NCBI GenBank assembly: GCA_016946835.1
Contig: JACVTC010000021.1
Span: 847,501-907,500, forward strand
Reading direction: 5' to 3'
DNA: 60,000 bases
From: Neocallimastix lanati (nom. inval.)
Taxonomy: Eukaryota > Neocallimastigomycota > Neocallimastigomycetes > Neocallimastigales > Neocallimastigaceae
Shown here: positions 1-29,270 of the stretch, one piece after another
How positions within the stretch are numbered: the first letter of the stretch is position 1
Layout of the letters: each line of letters opens with the position of its first letter
Made by a program: the position numbers and the translations under genes
Notes under the pieces: model-generated
The model's input: the letters and a program-made list of their open reading frames with translations, nothing else
Databases searched by the model: none
What the model was told of the DNA's origin: nothing

Positions 1-2985
1 TATCGTTATTTCTATTAATAATAGTGTTATTTTCATTACTTTTACTATTATCATGTAGGATTTTGGCATGGTTTTCGTTTGATGAAACTTTTATATTATC
101 TTCAATATTTGAATTTTTGAGTATTTCTTCTTGTTTTTCAGCTAATTTTTGATTTTCGTTAATTTTATCTTCATTGATTTTATCATCATTAATTTTGTCT
201 TCATTAATTTTATTTTCATTGATTATGTCTTCATTAATTTTATTTTCATTAATTATGTCTTCATTAATTATGTCTTCATTAATTATTTCGTTTTCTGAAT
301 TATTGTCTAACATGTTTTCATTATTGTATTCATCCATTAAATCAATATTATCTTCAATATTAATTTTATTCGGTTTGTTTTCATTCCTTTCAAATTCATT
401 ATGATAAATAGATTGACTAAATTGATGTTGTGAATCATGTTGTAAGTCCTGTTCCCCCTCAATTTGTTTATCTGAAGGATTTGAGGAATGAAAAAATGAT
501 GTGCCAAGTGAACCTAGAGTACTTTCATTGAAGTATGCGTCACGAACTATAATTATTGTTTTTGAAGTAGTGTCGAGGACACGATAACCTGGGGAATCTG
601 ATGAGTATCCTAAGAAAATACCTGGTTTTGTATTATTTTCAAATTTTCCTTGTTTGTATCTATTAAGGAAAAATACTTTACATCCAAACACTTTAAGTTT
701 AGATATATCAATTTTCTTATTAAAAAATACCTCGTTCGGGATTTTAAAATTAATTCCTTGATGCGGATTTAAATTATACAATATACATGCACATTTAATA
801 GCTTCATCCCATAAAATAGGTGATAATTTAGCTGCACTAAGTAGTGTTTTCTCGCAGTTATCTAATGTTTGATTAATTCTTTCAGCGCGACCATTTTGTT
901 GGGGATTACCTGGTGTTGAATGATTGAATATAATTCCATTATTTTTAAGATAATTTATAAAATTAGAATTGTTATATTCTAAACCGTTATCAGATCTTAC
1001 TTCTTTTATATTGTAATTACAAGTATTTTTCATAAGTTTATGAAACTCAATAAATTTTTGTACTGCTTCAGATTTGTGTTTCAGTAAGTAGACCCAACAT
1101 TTTCTACTGAAATCATCTATGAATGTTATATAATATTTGTTATATAATATTTGTATCCACTAAATGATGGTGAAGGCTTTAGTGGTCCGACGATATCAGA
1201 ATGAACGACTTGTAATGGTGAGGAACTTTTGTTGATTGTTTTGTTGAATGGTTTTTTCTTGAGTTTACTTATTTTGCAATCTTCACAATTTATATTATCA
1301 TTCTTTTCTTCCTTAATGTTGTTGTTTTCTAGAAATTTTTGAAGATTTTGATTGTAATAGTGGCCTAATCTAGCATGCCATAATTTTAAATCGACATTGT
1401 TTATATTATAATCTTTATTTTTCATTGAGCTTGTATTTAAAGTAAAGAGGTTTTCATCATTTGTATAAACGGTAGTAATTAGTTTATTATTTTTAAATAT
1501 TTGGAGTCTTTCTTTATTGTTATGCATATCCATTACTAATTTGAAGCCTTTTTTACATAGGTAATGAGTGGAAATTAAATTATTTTGTATGTATGGAGCA
1601 TAAAATACTTCTCCAATAGAAAAATTATTATTTTTATACATCCCTTTGTACATACCCTTTTTGTATATTCTATCGGATTGTCCGTTTGGGTATGTAATTC
1701 CTCTATTAGCAACTTCTTCAATGTTTGATAGTATTTTTATATTCTTAGATAAATTAATCCCTGTTCCACTATCAATGATCCATGATTCTATATTGTTATC
1801 TTCCATAATATTATTTTCTTCTTTTAAGATTTCGGTAGTTACTTTATTTACCCTTATGTTCCTGGAAGTTATTGAACTGTTATTAAAATTATCTTTTACA
1901 CAATTAGTTTTTATATTGAAGCAGAAGTCGAATGAAGGATCTGAATCTGAATTCGAATTGTTTTGTTCTTTATAATTAACGTTATAAGATTTGAAGTTTC
2001 TTTTACTACCTTTCCTGTTTAAAGATGTTCTTTTAATTTTAATTTTGTTTCTTGACTTATTATTAATATTTTTCTTTTCTCCTCTATAGTTATTATTTGG
2101 TGAATTCGATGGAATGAAGAAACAGTTATCAGTAGTGTGCCCATTTTTATGGCAATATTGACAGTATTCGTTGGAATTTGCTTCTTTATTAAAATTATAT
2201 GGGAGTTTCCCATTTCGGACTCTATTAATTTGATCTTCGTGTTGATATGTTTCCTTGATTTCTACTCGTTTAATACTTTTACTTTTCTTAATTATGGTAC
2301 TTAGTTTTGTTATGTCTTCTTTTAAATCCTTAAATGTCTTTTCAACATATAGAAATGTGAATGAATATGCGATGCCGACTTTATTTAGTTCCTCTAAAGA
2401 ATACAAGACTTTTGTTTCTTCACTTAGTTCTGGCTTATTTTGAGATTTTGCCTCGTTATTGTATTCTGTAAATAATGAGTTAAGATTATCTAAATACAGT
2501 TTAAAGTCATCGTTTTCGATTTCTAGCTTTTTTATCTTCATTTCAATTTCAAATAATCTTGAAGGGCCTGTTTCTGAAAATCTTTCCTTTAATTCCTTTA
2601 TCATTAAGTAGGCACTTGTACAATTATTTAATAAGCTTTTTGTATATTCGTCGAGGCTGTTTAATATTATAATTCTGACTGTACTGTCATATTTTAAATG
2701 TTTTTTATTTGTGTTTATATTTTTGATATTCTTTGATATATAATCACCCAATTCTTCAGAATCAAGGAATAATTTTAAGTCTGAATGCCATTTGTGAAAG
2801 TTTTCATTTGTAATTCTAAAGTTTTGAATGTGAAATTTATTAATTGTGTTGGTTTGAATATTTGGAGGTTCTACTTCGACAAGAGTATCATTCATTGTTG
2901 TACTCGATGTATTTGTAGTCTTTGTTGTCTTTGAAGAAGTTTTTGAAGAACTCCCCGTAACTGTTGAATTATCTGATTTAGTCAT
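1..2985 (-). pseudogene. Ty1/copia retrotransposon gag-pol, 5' part, frameshifted and cut by the window edge
   Basis: Reads leftward from the ATG at 2985. The first open part (to 1126, 619 codons) holds a gag-like region, a CCHC zinc knuckle (CQYCHKNGHTTDNC, near 2120-2165), the aspartic-protease motif IDSGTG near residue 405, and a GAG-pre-integrase zinc site (H..H then CEDC). It stops just inside the integrase core after the first catalytic-Asp segment HSDIVG. Integrase resumes in another frame from about 1124 to 1, with IDDFSRK, RSDNG and QNGRAER recognisable, so the D,D,E core is present but split. Beyond the core lies an acidic, Asn/Ile-rich repeat region (about 170-300). Reverse transcriptase and RNase H would lie left of the window. 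Frame loss is explained by a 14-bp duplication at 1125-1152. Family assignment is firm; activity is unlikely for this copy. Confidence 0.9.
1125..1152. repeat. 14-bp perfect tandem duplication that breaks the copia integrase frame
   Basis: GTTATATAATATTT occurs twice back to back (1125-1138, 1139-1152). On the coding minus strand the second copy adds 14 nt and brings a stop at the end of the upstream frame, while the downstream integrase frame is open. Confidence 0.9.
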
Positions 2986-3068
2986 TTTAATGTGGCTGCC
3001 AATATTTCTTTATTTTAATATTTAATGAATGTTTAATATTTAATATATTAGATTTTGATATCAGCAAT

Positions 3069-3155
3069 TGTTAATGAATTATTGAGTCATGAGACTCTTA
3101 ATCTGTTAAATATAACACTTAAATTCAGAAATGATATTTATATTTTATTATGTGT

Positions 3156-3186
<31 letters not shown>

Positions 3187-3278
3187 TTGCTTTTACATTT
3201 AGAAAGACCTTATTCATTTAAGAATATGTTATTACATGTTATTTATATTTATTTTCTAGTCTAACATTATTGGTAACA
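3069..3278 (-). mobile_element. Candidate 5' LTR of the copia element
   Basis: The stretch begins TGTTA and ends TAACA, a perfect 5-bp terminal inverted pair of the TG..CA type, about 80 bp upstream of the gag start. The 2986-3068 leader would hold the primer-binding site, which I cannot match to a tRNA. The partner LTR lies outside the window, so the ends are unproven; TGTAAC at 3290 is an alternative outer end. Confidence 0.4.
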
Positions 3279-5070
3279 TTTAACGTTACACTGCATTATG
3301 TTATCGAATAAAAAAATATTTTACACTTAATAATGTAGTATAATGTACAATGTAATTAAACACATAACTGTGATATTTAACATAATTTATATGCATTATT
3401 ATTTCAATCATTTAAAAGGTTTTTTTTTTTTATAGTTTAAAAAATTAATTGAATAAAAATTTTGTAAAGATGGATTTGCTGATTATTATTATAATTATAT
3501 TCATAATTCATAGAAGGTGTTTATCTTTTAAATATTAAATTCTTATAAAGTACTTTTTAATTCAAGTAAAAAAAAAAAAAAAAAAAAAAAAAAGATAAAT
3601 AATAAAAAAATAAGTTTTATCAAAATAGTTTAATTTTAAAAAACTTTGAGATTAATATATTAATATTATCATTATTATATCAAACTATTATTTTTTTTAC
3701 CATTCATATTCCTTTTACAATTAAATATTTAAATATTTTTTTTTTTCATCATAATAAAATCATTTTAAATCTTTATTATCATGTCTTTATATTACTTATA
3801 GATATATATTTAAATATATAAAATAAAATTAGAATTTTAATAATATTTAAAAAAAAAACTAACTCTAAATATTAATTTTTTCTTTTTTTTTTTTTTTTTT
3901 TTACATAGTAAAGTTCATAAAAATAGAAAGCAATTAAAATAATTCGATAATTCATTTAATTTTTACTATAAATAATAAAAAAAATTAATTTTACATATGA
4001 ATAATATATATATTGATATTTTTATTTTTATTTTTATTTTTTTTTATTTATTATTTTATTTATTATTTTATTTTTTATTTTTTTTTATTTTATAATTTTT
4101 TATTATTTTTTATTATTTTTTATTTATTATTCTATTATTTTTTATATTTTTTATTATATTTTATTATTTTTCATTATTTAATTATTATTTTATATTATTT
4201 TTTATTTTTTTTTTTTTTTATATAGAAGATTCATATTTAGAGTATATCATATATATTAATATAGTTAATTATTGAAATATAAAATTTTAAAACTTAAATG
4301 TGAGAAACATTTTTTTTCATTATAATTAAACTTATTAAATTTATAATATTTTTTAATTTTCTCTTATAGTTTAGATAATAAAATAAAAAAAAAAAAAATA
4401 CAATAAAATAAAATGAAATGAAATAAAATAAAAATATAATATAATATAATTAAATTAAATAAAATAAAATACAAAAAAAAAAAAAAAATAAAATAAAATA
4501 AAAGCTAAATTGTATTATTATATATCCTATAAGAAAAATATAATATATAATTTTATGTAATATTAAAAAAAAAAAAAAAAAATACTATATTAATATTACA
4601 TATCTATTTTCATAAATGAAGAATAATATGTTTTATTTTTCTAATAATTATGAATATTAAATTTTGATCTATATTTATTTATTTATTATTATTATTTTTT
4701 TTTTAAAAAAAAAAGGTGATACTATACTACATTATTAATAAAATACAACAATAATAATAAAATAATAAAAATTATACCTTTTAAACAAATAAATTCCATA
4801 TAATAATTCATATCATTTAAAATTCATTTATATTAGTATCCTATAATAATATTTAAAATAAATGATACTATAACAGTTATTATACTATAATAATAATAAT
4901 AATAATAATAATAAAAGGAAATAGTAATATAAGGATTTAATTTAAACAGAATATATTATATATATATATATATAAGGAATTATTATCATTATAGAATATA
5001 TATATATATATTATATATTATATTTAAAAAAAAAGAATTACATATATATATATATAAAAGTTATGTCAAG
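3279..5070. other. AT-only intergenic region
   Basis: Poly-A and poly-T runs, TTTTA- and ATA-rich simple sequence, and short (AAT)n before the next gene. The apparent short ORF of Phe/Tyr/Leu codons at 4013-4225 is simple sequence. Promoter elements for the gene at 5071 must lie here but cannot be told apart from the background. Confidence 0.7.
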
Positions 5071-13255
<8,185 letters not shown>

Positions 13256-13284
<29 letters not shown>

Positions 13285-13724
13285 GCTATATTATCTTTCT
13301 GTTTATTTTATTTTATTTTATTTTTTTTTTTAACACTTAATTTATTAATTATAATAATTTAATAATAATAAATAATAAATAATACTATACTATAAATAAT
13401 AAATAGAAATAAGTAGAAAAAGATTAAAAAAAAAAAAAAAAAAAAGAGTATATAAATAAATAAATTATTAGTAATGATATTTATAATAATTATTAATTAG
13501 TATTTAATATAAAAATATATATATTAATAATATAAAAGTAAAAAAAAAAAAAAAATTTCAAATAAATTATAATTAAAATATCGGATTAAAATAAAATAAG
13601 AAGTAAAAAGAAAATAAAAATAAAAAAATAAAAAAAAAAATAAAATAAAAAAATAAAAAAAAAAAAGAAGAAAAAGTCAAAATAAAAATAAATATTAAAA
13701 TTAAAATATTAATAGATAACGACC

Positions 13725-13785
<61 letters not shown>

Positions 13786-14218
13786 TTATTTTGGTTTATT
13801 ATATAATTTTTTTTAATAAATATCTGAATTTAAAGCAATAATTTTACAATTATATATGTATAATTGATTAATTTTATATATAATATATTAAAAAATAATA
13901 ATAATTTTAATTTTAATTATTATTAAAATTATTAAAAAAAAAAGATTAATATTAATAATATGATGATAATAATAAAATAAAAAAATTTATATATATATAA
14001 AATACAAATTAATATACATATATTATATATTTTCTTTAAGTGAATAAAAAAAAAAATGCATATATATTATATAATTTTTAAATATTTATTTCTTCTAATT
14101 TATACCACAAATAACTATACTTTAGAAAAATAAGCCTTTTTTTTTTTTTTTTTTTTTTATTTTATGAATTTTCATAAACGTTTTATAATATTTATTAAAT
14201 AAATAATAATAATAAAAG

Positions 14219-14249
<31 letters not shown>

Positions 14250-14301
14250 TTATTATATCATTGTATCTATCTACATCTATATATTTAAAATAATTTATTT
14301 A

Positions 14302-14347
<46 letters not shown>

Positions 14348-14671
14348 CAATTTATTTATTTTATATATAAAATTCTTTCAAATAATTTAATAGTTTAATA
14401 GAATAGATATATATTTTTTAGAAAAACCAAATATAAAGATTTTTATATATAAATTAACTTAAGTAATTAAAAATTAAAGTATTAAAATTTGCTATAATTA
14501 ATTTTTCATATAAATATATATATATATATATGATTATCTCTAAAGTATATTTATATATGTGTAGTGAATGATCTATGTATTCATATTTAAATATTAAATA
14601 TATATTTAAAGGATAATATTCTAATTAAATAAAAGTGTATAATAGTTTTATTATAAATAGTACTGTTTATA

Positions 14672-14705
<34 letters not shown>

Positions 14706-14789
14706 TTATGTAGTTTAATCCATTTCTATCTGTTAATTTTTTTTTTTTTTCTCTATGAAATTGAGCTTTTTGACTCCAATATTTTTTAA

Positions 14790-14823
<34 letters not shown>

Positions 14824-14838
14824 ATAAGATTTCAATAA
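13256..14838. other. Convergent intergenic spacer
   Basis: Lies between two 3' ends. It holds poly-A/poly-T, (ATT)n near 13722-13787 (about 22 copies) and near 14306-14346. No coding potential is seen. Confidence 0.75.
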
Positions 14839-20130
<5,292 letters not shown>

Positions 20131-20431
20131 TTATACGTATATCATGTTTTCTATATTTCTAACACTGTAAGAATCCCATTGCGTAAGCCTTGTCTGAGAG
20201 GATTTACAGTGTCCAGCTCCTCTGGGATGGCAAGGATGCCACCTATAGTTGGCTCTGCTTTCCCTCGAGGATCGCGTAGGGTGCTTCTATATGGAGTTTC
20301 TTTGCTTATGGGGAGTTGAGAGCGCCGACGCCCGTACTGGTATGGCAGTTAATCATACACCCATATTACTATATGGGGAAGACCAAAGTCTTCAGTCTAT
20401 AAAAAAAAGAAAAAATTATACGTATATCATG
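20131..20431 (+). mobile_element. Short retroposon B (20147-20415) with 16-bp target-site duplication
   Basis: TTATACGTATATCATG flanks the insert at 20131-20146 and 20416-20431. The 269-bp insert is far richer in G+C than its surroundings and ends in an A-rich tail (AAAAAAAAGAAAAA) after AGTCTAT. Two hairpins lie close to the 3' end (CCCATAT/TATATGGG and GAAGAC/GTCTTC). There is no tRNA-like head, so it may be 5'-truncated. An 88-codon ORF inside it is not protein-like. Confidence 0.85.
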
Positions 20432-23001
<2,570 letters not shown>

Positions 23002-23476
23002 TGAGCTTTAGGAAGAAAAACATAGACTTGCACATATGGGTACCCATCTCCCATATGGCCATACAGTTATTAATTAACTGTAAGGTGATGAGTTATTGGC
23101 ATACTGTATCAGCTTCGCCGCTCTCAATCGTCGTTACACACTGCCCGGAGATGCATTCCTAACGTTCCTACATATATCTCTAATGACCACGAGCATCAGA
23201 ACGGAACCATTAACTCCTCCCTAGTGGGTGTAATCATTGGCGATTGGAAATTTTACAATCATCAAGCTCTATGCTTCAATTCAAAGCGTAGTATCAGGGA
23301 TGGGTGAAATAATCATTTGAGGGAAAGCCTTATGGACATCACGTGTGGTCTCATGATATCCCAGGATAGAAACCTCATCCGATTATTTGGTGCCATGCCG
23401 AGGATTCGAACCCCGCCCTCTATAGTGACCTGTATCGTCCTAACCGACTGGACCAACATGGCTGAGCTTTAGGAAG
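23002..23476 (-). mobile_element. tRNA-headed SINE (23016-23462) with 14-bp target-site duplication
   Basis: TGAGCTTTAGGAAG is repeated exactly at 23002-23015 and 23463-23476. Between them is a 447-bp minus-strand element. Its first base (23462) is the first base of a tRNA-like head; its last bases are AGTCTATGTTTTT directly against the duplication. The body contains a segment like that of retroposon B (TTGAGAGCG.CGA.GC, then GTATG.CA) and a 3' hairpin (CATATGGG/CCCATATG). This is the layout of a tRNA-derived SINE with a body and a 3' end probably recognised by a partner LINE reverse transcriptase. The partner is not in the window. Confidence 0.85.
23392..23462 (-). other. tRNA-like head of the SINE with internal pol III boxes
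   Basis: 71 nt fold as a near-tRNA: a 7-bp acceptor stem (GCCATGT with GCATGGC, one T-G pair), a 4-bp D stem (GTCC/GGAC), and a T arm CGGGG-TTCGAAT-CCTCG. Box A (TGGTCCAGTCGG) and box B (GGTTCGAATCC) fit the consensus. The anticodon arm is poor (CGATA/TATAG with a mismatch and an 8-nt loop), so this is not a working tRNA. ACC follows the acceptor stem. Confidence 0.8.
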
Positions 23477-23573
23477 TTTCTCTAGTTTTTTTCAAATTTG
23501 ATTTTCTTATAAGTCTTAAGCCTTGATTGATTTTTCCTGCAATATCTCTATCCTAGTAAAATGTTTACAATTG

Positions 23574-23605
<32 letters not shown>

Positions 23606-23624
23606 ATTTTAAAATCTTTTCCTC

Positions 23625-23672
<48 letters not shown>

Positions 23673-23785
23673 GTCATACTATTCTCTATTATACACCAAC
23701 CGGTTAAAATATATATATATATTTCATTCACACAAACATTTTTATAACATTTTTATTTTATTTTTTATTTTTTATTTTTTATTTA

Positions 23786-23845
<60 letters not shown>

Positions 23846-23966
23846 GTTATTAATATTATTATTTTAATTATTTTTAGTTATTATAGAAAAAAAAGATTAT
23901 TAAGATTATTTTTACTGTTTTGCTTTGTTTTTAAAATTCTTTTTAATTTTTTCTTTACTTGTTTTT

Positions 23967-24001
<35 letters not shown>

Positions 24002-24187
24002 TCTATTTTATTTTTATTTTAATTATTTTAATTACTTATTGTTATGATTAATATTAATATTATTTTATTTTTATTATTGCTATTATTATTATTATTATTT
24101 TAATAATCTATTATTTTTATTATTATAATAATTATAATTATTATTTTAATTATTTATTATTACTATTATTATTTTAGTTTTTATCTT

Positions 24188-24234
<47 letters not shown>

Positions 24235-25040
24235 CTTTTTCTTATATTTATCTATATTCTTTCTATTATTATTATTATTTTTATTTATTTATATTATTAT
24301 TATTATTTTTTATATATATATATATATATTTATTTATTTAAAAGATAAATTTTATTCATATTTTTGATAGAAATGATTCTAATAAATAATAAAAAAAAGT
24401 ATTTTATTTTATACTAATTTCATTATAATGATTATTTTTTTCTTTTCTACTTTTATTAAATAAAAATAATAAAAATGTATAAATTTTATTTTATTTTTAT
24501 TTTTACTTTTATTACTCTATAAATTAAAATGTCAAATACCAATAAAAAAAAAAAATAATAATAATAAAATATAAAAATATATATATTTAAAAAAAATACA
24601 TATATAAATGTATTTTTTCTTCATATATTTATTACTTTTCTTTCATATTTTATTTTTTTTTTTATTTTAATATTAGAAACCTGACATTTAATATTAATTT
24701 TTTTTTTTTTTTAAAAAAAAAAATTATATATATATATTGCTACTACTAATAATAATAATAATAATAAAATATTAAATATAATGATAGATATGGATAACTT
24801 ATGAATGTCAAATATATATTATTATTAGTAAGCAATATATATTCTTTAATTTTTTAATTTTTTTTTTTTTATTTATTTATTTTTTTTTCTATATCTATTA
24901 TTAATTATTATTTAATTTTATTATATATATATATATTTATTCATTTATTTTTTTCTTTTTTTTTTTTTTTTTTTTTTTTGAAAAAAAAAATAATAAATAA
25001 ATATAAAATTTAATAATAAAAATAATAATATTAATAAAAC
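23477..25040. other. AT-rich spacer downstream of the DUF229 gene
   Basis: Contains (ATT)n at about 23629-23672 and 23787-23843, long poly-T near 23575-23604 and 24189-24232, and ATTT-rich sequence. The short Tyr-rich ORF here is simple sequence. Confidence 0.75.
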
Positions 25041-28000
25041 TCAATTACAGACACAATCTCCTGGTTTAATTAAAATATTTTCACATTTTCTATAATCCAT
25101 TTTACGAAGAAGAGATTTTCCCCAAACAATAGTACCATTAACAGTATCATCTGTAGTATTTCTTTTTGTTAAGAAATGATCATTATGAATATCTTTTTCT
25201 TCTTCCCAATGACGTTTTTCATAATTCTTATATAAACCAAAGCTTTCCTTATCTTCAAGCCAATCATCTAATCTTCCTAATTTTTTTTCAAGACTTCTCT
25301 TTCTTTTTCCATTAACAAATTTAGCTTTTGATACATCAATACCAGTACCATCTTTTTCATGGGGTTCACGGTTTATATCAAAGTTTAATAAATCCTTTAA
25401 GGTAGCATAGATATCATAAGCTGAAATTAACTTTTGTTCATTATCATCTAAATTTTTTCTTAATTCTGGATATTCCTTTAAGAAACGTTCTGGAATAAGG
25501 GTAGCTAAGAAAGGTAATTTATGTTCTACAAAACCTTGATGAGTGAATAAGAAACAAAGACCCATATGTAATCCATGATCACTCATCATGATAATAGCTG
25601 TACGATCTAAGGCTTCATCACTTAAAGATTCAAATAAATCTACAAGATCATCATCCATTAAACTTAATACGGATGCAGTACCTTCATGAGCTTCAATAAA
25701 ACTAGCACGGAAGAACCATGGATTAGTACCATCGTAAGTTTTAATAAAATCTTTAGTATAATCTATACCATATTTATGAACATATCTTCCAGTGAGACAA
25801 CGTCTAAGAATAGAATAGGCTCCCTTGAAATTACCATGTGGATTACCAGTACGGTCATGATATTCCGGCAAACAGAATGGGGCGATTAATTCATGATCAA
25901 ATGAAACAGTTGTACGATTGTTATATTGTCTATCTGTAATATTTAATAAAAATTATTAAGGATAACAGTAATAATAATATTGTTTAAAAAGATTATTTAA
26001 ATTGTTAACAATAACAATAATATTTTATAAAAAGATTATTGAAAATTGAATTTTATCCATTAATTTTTTTTTTTTTTTTTTTTAATATCAATAATCGTTT
26101 AACATCAACGTATATATAAAATTCAATAAAACAATTTATTTGACATGAAATGTATTAATTTAAAAAAAAAAAAAAAAAATTATTTAGTTCAATAAGATGG
26201 AATAATTTGTTTGTATAATGAATAAATAGTATATAATTTTATTGATATTATTATGAATATTGATTATTGAAAATTGTTAAATAAATATCGATTTCAACAA
26301 AGATAATGATAATTCAAATAATATTTTATGTTTGATAATTATATATAAATTATATAAAAACAATATATATACATCATATATAGATAAATAGATATTTATA
26401 AATATATAAAAAAATATACATATAATAAGAAAAATAAAAAAAAAAATTAATAAATGTTTGCATATAATAATAATATATATCATTTTATTTATTATTTTTT
26501 TTTAAAAAAAAAAAAAATATATTAAAAATAAATATTATATTATATTATTTATTTTAATATTTTAATAATTTTATTTATTAATAAATAAAATATCAAAAAT
26601 ATTATTATATATAAAAATAATATAAAATAACAAAAATAAATTTAAATATAAAATATAACAAAAACAAAAGTAATATATATATATAAAAAAATAATACATA
26701 TAAAAAATAATATAAATTAAAGAAAAAAAATAATATATATTTAAAAAAAAAATATAAATATATTTATATTTACCCCAATCTTCACAATGATCATCAGTTT
26801 CTCCTGAAACATAACCATTATTTCTATAATCTTCCCAAATTGGTAATCCTCTCTTTCCCTTAATCCATTGAACACCAGCGAATAAACCTAATGAATTAGC
26901 ATTAGTATTAAAACCAACAACACCATAACGGAAGAATTGATTCAAATGCATTTTACCAGATTTATGTAAACTTTCCATAATCTTTTGAGTTTTTGGGAGA
27001 TTACGGAAGAACTGACGACGACCCATGGCATCAATATAAATTAATAAAATATTTAATTTATCCTTAGGTTGAGGTCCCTTTACTGGTTTGACTCTTCTAT
27101 CGGCCAAACGTACAACTAGTTTATCTTGTTCACCACATTTAGCAAGGACAGCCTCGACATCTGGAAGAGCGACAGGTTCTGTGTATTTATAAACTTTAGA
27201 TTCCATTCTACTGTTGACTACTTCTCTCATCACATGCTCCTTTTTTTCAGAATAAGTCATATTACGAGTTTCCGGAATAATCATATAAGTCATTGGATAA
27301 TCCTTTGGACAACCAGTAATGGTAAATTTTTTTTCATTCTGAGAATCAAAATAGGCATCAAATATTTCTTCTCTTGAACAACTTTGTGATCCCGTCCAAA
27401 AGTTTTGACGAATAGGAAGTAAATCAAACCAAGGAATAGGCCTATCTACCTTACAAAGCTTATCACCATTTTCAATTTTTTTATTTAAGAAACCATTTCC
27501 CCAAATATTTATAAAGTGTCTAAGAATAAAGAATAATATTAAGGAGAGACAAACCAAAAATATAGCAAATTGTATTAAGAATTTTTTCAAACCTACAAAA
27601 ACATACCATTTATATAAAACTAACGATAGAGTATCCAAAATAATAATGAACAAACAGAACACCATAAAATTGTACATGCCGTGATAGTCAAAGAATTCAC
27701 CATGGTCATAGTAAAAAGCACCCACTAAGGATAATCCCATGAAAATATATAATATAACTTTTATTCGCTTTTGGATCTTTAAAAATGCTATACTCCATAA
27801 GGCCACACTATAAAATAAAAATGAAATAAATAGTAGCATACCAATTTTAAATAGATGATCTTTTATATAATTTAAATTCCCACCAATTAAACTGGCCTTA
27901 TAAAATATAATCCACAAGATATAGGATATACCAAATGTGATGTAAATTTTTTTATTATGTCTCTTTACGTAACCATCATGTCTTTTTTTTATGTTTTCAT

Positions 28001-28058
28001 CACTATCCACTACCACCAAACGTGAATCGTTTACTACAGGTACATATTCCGTTGACAT
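25041..28058 (-). CDS. Polytopic membrane protein with DUF229/sulfatase-like domain, 2 exons, 725 aa
   Basis: Exon 1 28058-26774 (donor GTAAAT after TGG G), exon 2 25933-25041 (acceptor TTACAG); 2178 nt in frame. Five hydrophobic helices at about residues 37-58, 69-93, 101-117, 129-151 and 159-182 are followed by a large soluble part. ILLIYIDAMGRRQF (about 338-351) is the start of an alkaline-phosphatase-superfamily DUF229 domain; TDDHCEDW, ASFIEAHEG and MMSDHGLHMG supply likely metal ligands. The usual sulfatase Cys/Ser formylglycine site is absent, as in DUF229 proteins; Ala-Met-Gly stands where Ser-x-Ser/Thr is common. The architecture resembles membrane-anchored phospho- or sulfo-transferases facing the lumen or outside, but substrate is unknown. 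The C-terminus ends in a Cys pair (CVCN). Confidence 0.8.
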
Positions 28059-28498
28059 TATCTACTTTATTATATATTTTTATCTAATTTTTTTTTAAAA
28101 AAAAAAAAATGAATATAAATATTTATAGTCCAAATATTATATAATTAAATTATTAAGTTGAATAGAGATTTTTATATTTATGAGTTATTATTAATCTTTG
28201 ATTTTGATATTATTTAAATATCTATTTATATTTAAGAAAAAAATATATATATAATTATATATATATATAATATTATAAAAAAATTTTTTTTTATATAAAA
28301 AAAAAAGAAGTAAAATAACGTTTAATTTTAGGGTATGAATTGGAAAGAAAACAAAATAAGAAGAAAAAAAATAAAAATTAAAAAGGATTTTATAAATTAA
28401 TAAAATAAAACAAAAAAACAAAAAAAAAATATATATATATATATTTAGTATATAATAATAATAAATAAATAATAATAAATAAATAATAATAAATAATA

Positions 28499-28537
<39 letters not shown>

Positions 28538-28740
28538 TAATAATAGTATTATTAAATAATATTATAATTAAATAATACTCTAATTAAATAGTAATCATAA
28601 TAGTAATAATATTATTTTTGTTATAATATTAATAATAATAATAATGTAGTGAATTACTAGTTAATGTACAATAACTCTTACATTAACTCTACAATTAAAT
28701 AAAAGAAAAGATAATTACAAAACATTAACAAATAAATAAA

Positions 28741-28893
28741 GATAATTATATTTGAATATATTTATATAATTTTAATTGAATAATTATATTTGAATATATT
28801 TATATATTTGTAATTGAATAATTATATTTGAATATATTTATATATTTGTAATTGAATAATTATATTTGAATATATTTATATATTTGTAATTGA
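28741..28893. repeat. 38-bp tandem repeat, 4 copies
   Basis: Unit built on AATTATATTTGAATATATTT; the last three copies are nearly identical and the first differs at its 3' end. Confidence 0.9.
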
Positions 28894-29235
28894 ATTATTA
28901 ATATATAATTATATATAATTTTAATTAATTATCTTTATTAAATTGATTTAATTAAGTTGTAATCAATTGAATAAAATTCAAAATTCTTTTTGTGTTTAAA
29001 TTTTTTGAATTTTCTTTTTTTTTTTTTTTTTGAATATTTTAAATTTTTATATTTTTTAAACTTTTACACAAATTTATTAATTTTTTACATTATATCATGT
29101 GACATCATTTATTTATTTATTAATATTATTTTGTTTTTATTTATATTCTAGAATTAAATTTTATCCACTTCATTTATTCCATAAATAGAGCATTTTAATT
29201 ATGCCCCTCTTTTATTTATTTATTTATTAATATTT

Positions 29236-29270
<35 letters not shown>

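Noticed and set aside
4013-4225. 70-codon Phe/Tyr/Leu ORF
   Set aside because: T-rich simple sequence.
23392-23462. A functional tRNA gene
   Set aside because: Acceptor, D and T arms fit but the anticodon stem is mismatched with an 8-nt loop, and the sequence lies exactly at the 5' end of a duplicated-target insertion.
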